Shown here piece by piece: positions 1 to 5,874 of a DNA stretch of 8,569 nucleotides (positions within the stretch are counted from its first letter, which is position 1; every line of letters begins with the position of its first letter). Below the pieces are notes generated by a model. The model was not told where the DNA came from, did no database searches, and saw nothing but the letters and a program-made list of their open reading frames with translations. Origin of the DNA: an uncultured Prevotellaceae bacterium (GTDB lineage Bacteria; Bacteroidota; Bacteroidia; Bacteroidales; Bacteroidaceae). The stretch is taken from positions 1 through 8,569 of the forward strand of contig CACYKX010000133.1 in the NCBI GenBank assembly GCA_902775075.1, in the 5' to 3' direction. Made by a program: the position numbers and the translations under genes.

Positions 1-782
1 GTGTCACGCATAGGTGTGCTCAAGGCACCTTCATGCATGATACGAGTGCATACAATGTCGCGATTCAAGAATTTAGAGATCTCTTCCAAAGTTCTTCCTG
101 CGATGTATGAATTAGCCACCTTTAGATGCATAGGGTGTGGTTTAGCATGTGGATCCTCTGCTTCAGCCTCTTTGATAGCCTCGTTCTCTTTATCAAAGTT
201 GACCTTGCAGATATATTTTACCACAATCGTAGAGAGGATGATACCGAGAACACCAAGAGGGTAGGCGCAAGCATAACCCGAAGCGATGATAGGAATCTGT
301 CCGTTAGGGAAGACAGAACGTAAAGCTTCGTTGGCAGCACCAAGACCAGGAGTATTTGTTACGGCACCATAGAGAGTACCTACCATCATAGGAAGGTTTG
401 TCTTGTCTGATGTATCAAAGAAAATATAGTAGCAAGCGAACATGACCAGCACATTGAGTATGATAGCCATAGCGCTAAGCATATTTAGTTTTATACCATC
501 TTTTCCAAAACTCTCAAAGAAACCAGGACCAACCTGAAGTCCGACCATGAAGACGAACAGAATCAGACCGAAATCCTGTAGAAAGTTGAGTACAGGCAAA
601 GTACCGGTAAAACCGATATGGCCAGCAACGATACCTGCGAAAAGTACGAATGTTACGCCAAGAGAGATACCTTTGAATTTGATTTTTCCGAGGTAAACAC
701 CTATGGCTATAACAAGAGAATAGAGTAACGCAATATGCGCTACTCCATCCTGTTCTGTAAATAGATTAATTATCCAATCCAT
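1..782 (-). CDS. YidE/AspT-type membrane transporter, N-terminal part (runs off the window)
   Basis: This is an inner-membrane protein of the YidE/YbjL/AspT duplication family, of which aspartate:alanine antiporters are the best-known members; the substrate here is unknown. I translated it by hand from the ATG at 782-780: 260 full codons are visible and the 3' end is missing. Residues 15-32, 40-60, 68-86, 100-122 and 163-192 are hydrophobic segments. Residues 136-150 hold the family-type motif GTLYGAVTNTPGLGAA. A charged linker (195-220) leads to about residue 221, where what reads as an RCK_C/TrkA-C regulatory domain begins (KVANSYIAGRTLEEISKFL). A full-length member has about 550 residues with a second membrane half, so about half the gene is seen. 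It starts 21 bp after the pgk stop with no terminator between, so it is probably co-transcribed with pgk. The start has no Shine-Dalgarno motif, as is usual in Bacteroidota. The family call is firm; the substrate is not known. Confidence 0.85.
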   Translation of the reverse strand, partial: MDWIINLFTEQDGVAHIALLYSLVIAIGVYLGKIKFKGISLGVTFVLFAGIVAGHIGFTGTLPVLNFLQDFGLILFVFMVGLQVGPGFFESFGKDGIKLNMLSAMAIILNVLVMFACYYIFFDTSDKTNLPMMVGTLYGAVTNTPGLGAANEALRSVFPNGQIPIIASGYACAYPLGVLGIILSTIVVKYICKVNFDKENEAIKEAEAEDPHAKPHPMHLKVANSYIAGRTLEEISKFLNRDIVCTRIMHEGALSTPMRD

Positions 783-803
783 TAAATAATCTATTTATTA
801 TGT

Positions 804-2051
804 TTATTTTTCGATAGCTGCTACACCTGGGAGCTCCTTACCCTCGATAGCCTCAAGAAGAGCACCACCACCAGTAGAGATGTAAGAAACCTGATCAGCG
901 AGACCGAACTTGTTGATACAAGCTACAGAGTCACCACCACCGATCAGAGAAAAAGCACCCTCTTTAGTTGCTTCAGCGATAGCCTCAGCGATAGCCTTAG
1001 AACCGCCAGCGAAGTTATCAAACTCGAATACACCAGCAGGACCGTTCCAGAGGATTGTCTTGCTACCCTTGATAGCGTTAGCGAAAGCCTTACGAGTGTC
1101 AGGACCTGCGTCCATACCTTCCCAACCCTCAGGGATGTTCATAGAAGGAGCTACCTGAGTGTTAGCGTCGTTCTTGAAGTCATCGCCACAGATAGAGTCT
1201 GTACCGAGTACGAGGTTTACGTTGTTCTCTTTAGCCTTCTTCATTACGTCAAGAGCAACATCCAACTTATCATCCTCGCAGATAGACTTACCGATCTTAC
1301 CACCCTGAGCCTTAGCGAAAGTATAAGTCATACCACCGCAAAGAATCAAGTTGTCTACCTTTGTAAGAAGGTTCTCAATGATACCGATCTTTGTAGAAAC
1401 CTTAGAACCACCCATGATAGCGGTGAAAGGACGCTTGATGTTATTCAATACGTTGTCAACAGCCTTAACCTCTTTCTCCATCAAGTAGCCAAGCATCTTG
1501 TGATCCTTGTCGAAGTTGTCAGCGATAACAGCTGTAGAAGCGTGCTTACGGTGAGCTGTACCAAATGCGTCCATAACATAAACGTCTGCGTAAGAAGCCA
1601 ACTTCTTAGCGAACTCCTTCTGACGGTCCTTCATCTCAGCCTTAGCAGCATCATATTCAGGGGTACCCTTTTCTACACCTACTGGTTTACCTTCCTCTTC
1701 AGGATAGTAACGAAGGTTCTCAAGGAGGAGAGCCTCACCTGGCTTAAGAGCTGCAGCCTCAGCGTCAGCTTTACCACAGTCAGCAGCGAACTTAACCTCA
1801 ACGCCGAGGTTGTTGCTTACATTCTTAACGATCTGCTTAAGAGAAAGTTCTGGCTTAACTTTGCCTTTTGGCTTACCCATGTGGCTCATCATGATCAGAG
1901 CACCACCATCAGCAAGTACCTTCTTCAAGGTTGGGAGAGCACCCTTGATACGAGTCTCGTCAGTTACATTACCATTTTCGTCCAATGGAACATTGAAGTC
2001 TACACGAACGATTGCCTTGTGACCGGCAAAGTTGAAATCTTCGATTTTCAT
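804..2051 (-). CDS. pgk: phosphoglycerate kinase
   Basis: This cytosolic glycolytic enzyme transfers phosphate between 1,3-bisphosphoglycerate and ADP, giving 3-phosphoglycerate and ATP. At 415 aa it has normal family length. The N-terminal substrate-binding signature is at residues 15-34 ([20 protein letters not shown]). Further family landmarks are SHMGKPKGK at 56-64, [10 protein letters not shown] at 111-120, [12 protein letters not shown] at 161-172, [10 protein letters not shown] at 214-223, the nucleotide-site WNGPAGVFE at 335-343 and GGGDSVA at 371-377. The ATG at 2051 gives the expected MKIEDF start and sits about 40 nt downstream of a good promoter. The codons favour AAG, AAC, TTC and GGT, which fits high expression. 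No break or missing catalytic residue is seen. The gene is first in a unit with the downstream membrane transporter. Confidence 0.98.
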   Translation of the reverse strand: MKIEDFNFAGHKAIVRVDFNVPLDENGNVTDETRIKGALPTLKKVLADGGALIMMSHMGKPKGKVKPELSLKQIVKNVSNNLGVEVKFAADCGKADAEAAALKPGEALLLENLRYYPEEEGKPVGVEKGTPEYDAAKAEMKDRQKEFAKKLASYADVYVMDAFGTAHRKHASTAVIADNFDKDHKMLGYLMEKEVKAVDNVLNNIKRPFTAIMGGSKVSTKIGIIENLLTKVDNLILCGGMTYTFAKAQGGKIGKSICEDDKLDVALDVMKKAKENNVNLVLGTDSICGDDFKNDANTQVAPSMNIPEGWEGMDAGPDTRKAFANAIKGSKTILWNGPAGVFEFDNFAGGSKAIAEAIAEATKEGAFSLIGGGDSVACINKFGLADQVSYISTGGGALLEAIEGKELPGVAAIEK

Positions 2052-2097
2052 TTTAATATTGAATTAAATAAGTTAAAATTATCACTTTTACGCAGCG

Positions 2098-2129
2098 CAA
2101 AATTACAAATTTTCTTTTAATTAAAGAAA
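2098..2129 (-). promoter_or_regulatory. pgk promoter (Bacteroidota sigma-ABfr type)
   Basis: Read on the minus strand, the -7 element TAATTTTG (2105-2098) matches TAnnTTTG. A -33 element TTTC (2129-2126), one base off TTTG, lies 20 bp upstream. Transcription should start near 2091-2094, which gives a 5' leader of about 40 nt before the pgk ATG. This is a motif match only. Confidence 0.7.
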
Positions 2130-2334
2130 GCTGTTTTTGTTTTTCTTTGAAAAAAGTGTGCAATCTACAAGAATTGTAAACTCTGCTTAGCATTTTTATT
2201 CGGCTCATCTAATATGTATGTTGATCTTATCGGATGAATCTTAGATATTTATGATATTTTAAACTCTAGTCGGGATTTGTTAAAAGAAAACGGACTCTAC
2301 TTTTTGCTTCTTCTAGAGATTTCTGAGGGATTCT

Positions 2335-2375
2335 AAGAGCTTAAAATAGATAGTTTTTACTCTTACTAAGCTCTT
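2335..2375. repeat. 9-bp inverted repeat with 23-nt loop
   Basis: AAGAGCTTA (2335-2343) and TAAGCTCTT (2367-2375) are perfect reverse complements. Neither strand has a T-run after the stem, so it does not look like an intrinsic terminator. It lies directly before the tandem palindrome array and might be part of the same element or of a small RNA. I assign no function. Confidence 0.5.
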
Positions 2376-2381
2376 CTTCTA

Positions 2382-2460
2382 GATGAAGTTAACTTCATCG
2401 GCTTGCGTAGTTAACTTCGTAAGCTCGCGTGAATAGGTTTGTTGCCCTATGTAGTTAACT
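2382..2460. repeat. tandem 22-bp palindromic units sharing the core AGTTAACT
   Basis: The core AGTTAACT occurs at 2387, 2409 and 2453, spaced 22 and 44 bp apart. The first two 22-bp units (2387-2408 and 2409-2430) agree at 18 of 22 positions; the slot at 2431-2452 is strongly diverged, and a fourth unit keeps the core. The first core is centred in a perfect 18-bp palindrome, GATGAAGTTAACTTCATC (2382-2399). The second is centred in an imperfect 24-bp palindrome (2401-2424) with GCTT/AAGC ends. This looks like a small decaying tandem array or a REP-like intergenic element. An operator array is possible but less likely, as it lies about 280 bp upstream of the pgk promoter. Confidence 0.75.
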
Positions 2461-2679
2461 GAATAAGGCTATAAATCCAGTAGTTGTTGGGAATAAAATG
2501 AGAATTTGTATTGTAACTCGTTGATAGTCTGTTGGTTATGACTTAGTTGTAATTTTAATATTTACAATCGACAGGCTTTTTGGCTGGAATATGCGAATTA
2601 TGAGTGCCTTTACTAGGTTGAAAATTAAACAATGAAAGGTTTGTTAAACATTGGCGAATCCAACTTGCAACTGTTGTAA

Positions 2680-2693
2680 AATCCTTCGGGATT
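2680..2693. other. small hairpin with TTCG loop
   Basis: AATCC (2680-2684) and GGATT (2689-2693) form a 5-bp stem around TTCG, a loop that is very stable as RNA on the plus strand. On the minus strand it lies just beyond the queC terminator and is followed by TTAC, too short a T-run for a convincing second terminator. The function is unknown. Confidence 0.3.
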
Positions 2694-2710
2694 GTTTCGG
2701 GTTGTAATAA

Positions 2711-2759
2711 AGAGAAAAACTCCTGCCGGATATCCCCGAAAGATTATCCGGCAAGAGTT
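2711..2759 (-). terminator. intrinsic terminator of the radA-queC unit
   Basis: The stem arms are 2745-2759 and 2718-2732: nine pairs (TGCCGGATA with TATCCGGCA), one mismatch, then five pairs (AACTC with GAGTT), enclosing a 12-nt loop. On the minus strand the stem runs straight into a T-rich tail (TTTTTCTCTTTATT). The plus strand has no T-run after it, which sets the direction. It lies 21 bp after the queC stop codon. Confidence 0.9.
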
Positions 2760-2779
2760 GCGAGTCTTAGGAGTAATGC

Positions 2780-3433
2780 TTATTCTTCGTATTCGGTATG
2801 ATCCTCAATACCAGCATATTCCAAAGCCTCAATGCGCTCTCTGCAAGTTCCGCATTTGCCGCAATGTTTTTCTCCACCTTTGTAGCAACTCCAAGTTTCT
2901 GTATAATCTAATCCAAGTTTCTTTCCGATTACAGCAATCTCTCCTTTAGTGATATTTGTATAAGGTGCTGAAACTTCGACGTTTACATAAGTTCCTGCAA
3001 CAGAAGCTTTGTTGATGGCTGCGATAAATTCAGGTCTACAGTCCGGATAGATTGTATGGTCACCGGCATGGTTGGCGATAAGTACTTTTTTGAGATTGTG
3101 ACTCTCAGCAATACCGATAGCGATGCTAAGCATGATACCGTTGCGGAAAGGAACCACAGTAGATTTCATATTTTCTTCATCGTAGTTACCCTCAGGTATG
3201 GCCTCAGCGCCCTCAAGCAAAGAACTTTTGAAGTATTCGTGTATGAAGTCAAGATTAATTGTGATATGCTTGATACCCAATCGCTCACAATGTTTCTTAG
3301 CATAAGGAATTTCCTTTGCGTTATGGTTGCTACCATAGTCGAAACTGATACCTAAGGCAATTTCGTCTTTTTTGTCGTACAATAGGGTGATGGAGTCCAT
3401 ACCTCCGCTCACGATAATAACAGAATCTTTCAT
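2780..3433 (-). CDS. queC: 7-cyano-7-deazaguanine (preQ0) synthase
   Basis: QueC uses ATP and ammonia to convert 7-carboxy-7-deazaguanine to preQ0, a precursor of queuosine in tRNA wobble positions. Numbered from the ATG at 3433, the protein has 217 aa, close to the family length. The PP-loop ATPase motif SGGMDS is at 9-14. VPFRNGIML (94-102) and HTIYPDCRPEF (126-136) are family motifs. The C-terminal zinc site has Cys183, Cys191, Cys194 and Cys197 (SCYKGGEKHCGKCGTC). I chose this start because MKDSVIIVSGG puts the PP-loop at its usual place by the N-terminus; a start at 3475 would add 14 unconserved residues and overlap radA. The gene follows radA by 26 bp and ends before a strong terminator. 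No queD or queE is in view, so the rest of the pathway must lie elsewhere. Confidence 0.96.
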   Translation of the reverse strand: MKDSVIIVSGGMDSITLLYDKKDEIALGISFDYGSNHNAKEIPYAKKHCERLGIKHITINLDFIHEYFKSSLLEGAEAIPEGNYDEENMKSTVVPFRNGIMLSIAIGIAESHNLKKVLIANHAGDHTIYPDCRPEFIAAINKASVAGTYVNVEVSAPYTNITKGEIAVIGKKLGLDYTETWSCYKGGEKHCGKCGTCRERIEALEYAGIEDHTEYEE

Positions 3434-3459
3434 AATTATGTTTGTTTTGTTGATCAATA

Positions 3460-4875
3460 TTATCCGAAGAGGCATCTTAACGCTTCTTCCACTTTTCTTA
3501 CTGGATGGATTTCTATGTTATGTTTTCCCTTAGAGAATCCATTCATATTATATTTCGGAATGATGACATGTCCGAATCCAAGTTTTTCTGCTTCGGCGAT
3601 ACGTTGCTCAATCCTGCTTACAGGTCTTACCTCGCCGCTGAGTCCAACTTCCCCAGCCATACACCATCCGGTTTCTATCGCTGTATCAACATTGCTGCTC
3701 AATACGGCGGCTATAACACTCAGATCCATGGCCAAATCGGTTACCCTCAAGCCTCCAGCTATGTTTAGAAACACATCCTTCTGCATGAGTTTGAAGCCAA
3801 CCCTTTTCTCCAATACCGCCAATAGCATGTTCAGTCGCCTTTGGTCGAATCCTGTAGCTTGTCGTTGAGGCGTGCCGTATGCGGCGCTACTCACCAAAGC
3901 TTGTGTCTCTACAAGGAAAGGTCTCACTCCCTCTATGGCAGATGATATGGCAATACCGGAAAGTCCGTCGTGATCATCGGTAAGTAAGAGCTCCGATGGA
4001 TTGTTAACTTGCCGAAGTCCACTTTGTAGCATTTCATAAATACCTAATTCAGAGGTGCTTCCGAATCGATTCTTCATGCTTCGCAAGATGCGATACATAT
4101 AGTGTTGGTCGCCCTCGAATTGAATAACGGTGTCGACGATATGTTCAAGGATTTTCGGTCCAGCAATAGTGCCCTCTTTGTTGATATGTCCGATAAGGAT
4201 AACAGGTATTCCGCTAGTTTTGGCAAATCGGAGGAGGGAAGAGGCACATTCGCGAACCTGTGATATCGTACCAGGGCCACTATCCACACTTTGTGTAGCA
4301 ATTGTCTGTATAGAGTCGATAATAATCAGTTGAGGCTTGATGTTTTGAATATTCTCAAAGATCTTTTCAAGCGAAGTTTCGCAAAGCACTTCTATATTGT
4401 CTCCCGGTTGTGTGCTGAGTCTTTCAGCTCTTAGCTTGATTTGGTGTGCGCTTTCCTCGCCACTAACATATAATACCCTCAAGTCGGTGAGATTCAGAAT
4501 AGTCTGTAAGGTAAGCGTACTCTTGCCGATGCCCGGTTCGCCACCCAATAGTGTGATACTTCCTGGTACCAGACCGCCACCCAAGACGCGATTCAGCTCC
4601 TCGTCACGCATATTAATTCTTGGTTCATCCTGTGCCGATATATCCTTGAGCTTCTGTGGCTTATGCCCATTTGTGGAAATACCGCCAAACATAGAAGCAG
4701 CCCCACCATGATGCATACTCATGGCGGCATTTCGTGCAGCATTCAATCCAGTATCGTTAGCGATACGAATCTCCTTGAAAGTATTCCATTGTCCACAATT
4801 CGGACACTTTCCAATCCATTTACTTGATTCCTGTCCACAATTGCTGCAGACATATGCTATTTTGTCTTTAGCCAT
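3460..4875 (-). CDS. radA: DNA repair protein RadA
   Basis: RadA (Sms) is a RecA-like ATPase that processes recombination intermediates and drives branch migration beside RecA. At 471 aa it is near the usual 455-460. The N-terminal C4 zinc finger uses Cys10, Cys13, Cys24 and Cys27. A linker (about 40-80) ends in the typical LKDIS. Walker A is GGEPGIGKST at 111-120, Walker B LIIIDSIQ at 183-190, and the RadA-specific KNRFG motif at 268-272. From about 300 on is the Lon-protease-like C-terminal domain (GLSGEVRPVSRIEQRIAEAE at 411-430). All key residues are present. The ATG at 4875 gives the standard MAKxK start and lies about 15 nt from the predicted transcription start. It heads a unit with queC; the two functions are not obviously related. 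Confidence 0.98.
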   Translation of the reverse strand: MAKDKIAYVCSNCGQESSKWIGKCPNCGQWNTFKEIRIANDTGLNAARNAAMSMHHGGAASMFGGISTNGHKPQKLKDISAQDEPRINMRDEELNRVLGGGLVPGSITLLGGEPGIGKSTLTLQTILNLTDLRVLYVSGEESAHQIKLRAERLSTQPGDNIEVLCETSLEKIFENIQNIKPQLIIIDSIQTIATQSVDSGPGTISQVRECASSLLRFAKTSGIPVILIGHINKEGTIAGPKILEHIVDTVIQFEGDQHYMYRILRSMKNRFGSTSELGIYEMLQSGLRQVNNPSELLLTDDHDGLSGIAISSAIEGVRPFLVETQALVSSAAYGTPQRQATGFDQRRLNMLLAVLEKRVGFKLMQKDVFLNIAGGLRVTDLAMDLSVIAAVLSSNVDTAIETGWCMAGEVGLSGEVRPVSRIEQRIAEAEKLGFGHVIIPKYNMNGFSKGKHNIEIHPVRKVEEALRCLFG

Positions 4876-4941
4876 AAATCGTTATATTTACGAGCAAAAG
4901 TACAATTTTATTTTTAAGTGGCAAAATAAAATAACGATTTA
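4875..4941. repeat. 11-bp perfect inverted repeat bracketing the radA promoter
   Basis: TAAATCGTTAT (4875-4885) and ATAACGATTTA (4931-4941) are exact reverse complements, 45 bp apart. One arm reaches the first base of the radA start codon. The other lies between the -33 elements of the two divergent promoters. The upstream arm precedes the predicted radA transcription start, so the pair cannot fold as an RNA hairpin in that message; a pair of protein-binding sites is the more natural reading. The regulator is unknown. Confidence 0.6.
4895..4925 (-). promoter_or_regulatory. radA-queC promoter (Bacteroidota sigma-ABfr type)
   Basis: On the minus strand TTTG (4925-4922), a 19-bp spacer and TACTTTTG (4902-4895) match the TTTG...TAnnTTTG consensus exactly. 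The predicted start near 4889-4891 gives a radA leader of about 15 nt. Confidence 0.8.
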
Positions 4942-4944
4942 AAA

Positions 4945-4976
4945 TTTGCATATTCGCTCAACTTACAGTAACTTTG
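4945..4976 (+). promoter_or_regulatory. promoter of the lipoprotein-TPR-PurF-like unit
   Basis: TTTG (4945-4948), a 20-bp spacer and TAACTTTG (4969-4976) match the Bacteroidota consensus exactly. Transcription should begin about 4980-4983, only a few bases before the ATG at 4986. No similar promoter is seen in the short gaps before the next two genes, so this one probably drives all three. It lies back to back with the radA promoter, with 19 bp between the two -33 elements. Confidence 0.75.
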
Positions 4977-4985
4977 CAGTCATAT

Positions 4986-5864
4986 ATGAGAAAGTTGATA
5001 CCATTCCTATTCGTTATGTTGGTTTTCGCATCTTGTGGTAACTCATACAAAGAGAACCAACGTATTTCCAGAGCCGAGCGTGCGCGTATCGATTCTATTG
5101 ACCGCGCGTCTTTTAAAATAGGTGTTCTTCCTACTCTCGACTGTTTACCTATATATGTTGCGTATAGCGAAAATTTGTTTGATACCTTAGGGGTTGAGGT
5201 TCATATCAAGCCCTTTACGGCACAGATGGACTGTGATACGGCTTTGATAGGTGGAAGCGTAGAGGGAAGTATCACCGACTTGATTCGCGCCCGTCATCTG
5301 CAAGAACAAGGAGTAGGACTTGATTGTTCGATCTCCACCAATACCTATTGGCAATTGATTACGAATCGTCTTTCTCGTATCAAATCGCTTGATCAGTTGA
5401 GTGATAAGATGATAGCCATTACTCGCAATTCTGCTACCGACTATCTTGCAGATATCGCGATAAAAAGAGGAAAACCTAAATATGACTGTTATCGCATACA
5501 GATAAATGATATATATATTAGGTTGGCGATGCTTCGCAATAACGAAATGGATGCCATGCTGCTTACCGAGCCACAGGCCACAACAGCACGTTTGCTGAAT
5601 AATCTTGTGTTGCTTGACAGTCGTGACCTAAAAGAAAATCTGGGGGCTTTTGCTTTTAGAACGAAGATCTATCGCGATAAGCGTCGTCGTGAACAATATA
5701 GAAAATTTGTCAAGGCCTACAACATGGCTTGTGATAGTATTAATAAGAACGGTCTGCAACATTATGCAGCTCTTATTAGTAAGTATATGGGCGCTGATGA
5801 GCGTACGATAAAGGCCTTGCCTAAGTTACGTTTTCAACATGCGTCACGTCCCATTCGAAATTAA
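4986..5864 (+). CDS. lipoprotein, NMT1/SsuA-like periplasmic substrate-binding protein
   Basis: This is a 292-aa predicted lipoprotein with a type II periplasmic-binding fold of the NMT1/THI5/SsuA kind. Residues 1-17 form a lipoprotein signal peptide: Arg2-Lys3, a hydrophobic core and the lipobox FASC with the lipid-bearing Cys17. After a charged linker (20-42), KIGVLPTLDCLPIYVAYSE (44-62) is the classic first strand and helix of the fold. LFDTLGVEVHIKPF follows (64-77), and TEPQATTARLL (194-204) is a typical second-lobe segment. Such proteins bind thiamine precursors, sulfonates, nitrate and similar small ligands; the ligand here cannot be read. No ABC permease or ATPase is adjacent. The ATG at 4986 is chosen over an in-frame TTG at 4974, which lies inside the -7 promoter element. 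The next gene starts 10 bp after the stop. Confidence 0.85.
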   Translation: MRKLIPFLFVMLVFASCGNSYKENQRISRAERARIDSIDRASFKIGVLPTLDCLPIYVAYSENLFDTLGVEVHIKPFTAQMDCDTALIGGSVEGSITDLIRARHLQEQGVGLDCSISTNTYWQLITNRLSRIKSLDQLSDKMIAITRNSATDYLADIAIKRGKPKYDCYRIQINDIYIRLAMLRNNEMDAMLLTEPQATTARLLNNLVLLDSRDLKENLGAFAFRTKIYRDKRRREQYRKFVKAYNMACDSINKNGLQHYAALISKYMGADERTIKALPKLRFQHASRPIRN

Positions 5865-5874
5865 GTAAATATTT

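Larger units (their letters stand above)
2130..2717. other. 588-bp gene-free interval between queC and pgk
   Basis: No convincing coding region, tRNA or rRNA is visible here. Short open frames lack recognisable content, and I see no family signature on either strand. The interval does hold structure: an 11-bp direct repeat (CTTCTTCTAGA at 2307-2317 and 2373-2383), a hairpin at 2335-2375, the 22-bp palindromic tandem array at 2382-2460, a weak 6-bp stem TTGTAA/TTACAA at 2547-2567, and a UUCG-type hairpin at 2680-2693. A lone TAnnTTTG match (TAGGTTTG, plus strand, 2434-2441) has no TTTG at the right distance upstream. The interval lies upstream of the pgk promoter and downstream of the queC terminator, so neither neighbouring transcript obviously needs it. 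Confidence 0.7.

Noticed and set aside
1500..2120. A 206-codon plus-strand open frame opposite pgk
   Set aside because: It is wholly antisense to a clear pgk, has no recognisable motif, and its openness follows from the skewed codon use of pgk.
2382..2460. Possible CRISPR array
   Set aside because: The units are 22 bp, contiguous, palindromic and diverged, with no spacers and no cas genes.
2632..2679. A 15-codon plus-strand frame (MKGLLNIGESNLQLL) followed by a hairpin, like a leader peptide with attenuator
   Set aside because: No plus-strand gene lies downstream to be attenuated, and there is no convincing promoter.
2692..2949. An 85-codon plus-strand open frame across the terminator and the queC 3' end
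   Set aside because: It runs through the terminator stem and antisense to the queC zinc site, with no start signal or family resemblance.
3434..3459. A preQ1-type riboswitch before queC
   Set aside because: Only 26 bp separate radA and queC, too little for the aptamer, and no such structure is seen.
3434..3475. Longer queC start at 3475
   Set aside because: It would overlap the radA end by 16 bp and add residues before the PP-loop that the family lacks; the ATG at 3433 fits better.
4397..4711. A 104-codon plus-strand open frame opposite radA
   Set aside because: It lies antisense to the conserved ATPase domain of RadA and its composition (Ser/Pro/Leu-rich) is typical of a shadow frame.
4974..4985. 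TTG start for the lipoprotein at 4974
   Set aside because: The TTG is part of the -7 promoter box, so it would not be transcribed; the ATG at 4986 also gives a normal lipoprotein signal peptide.
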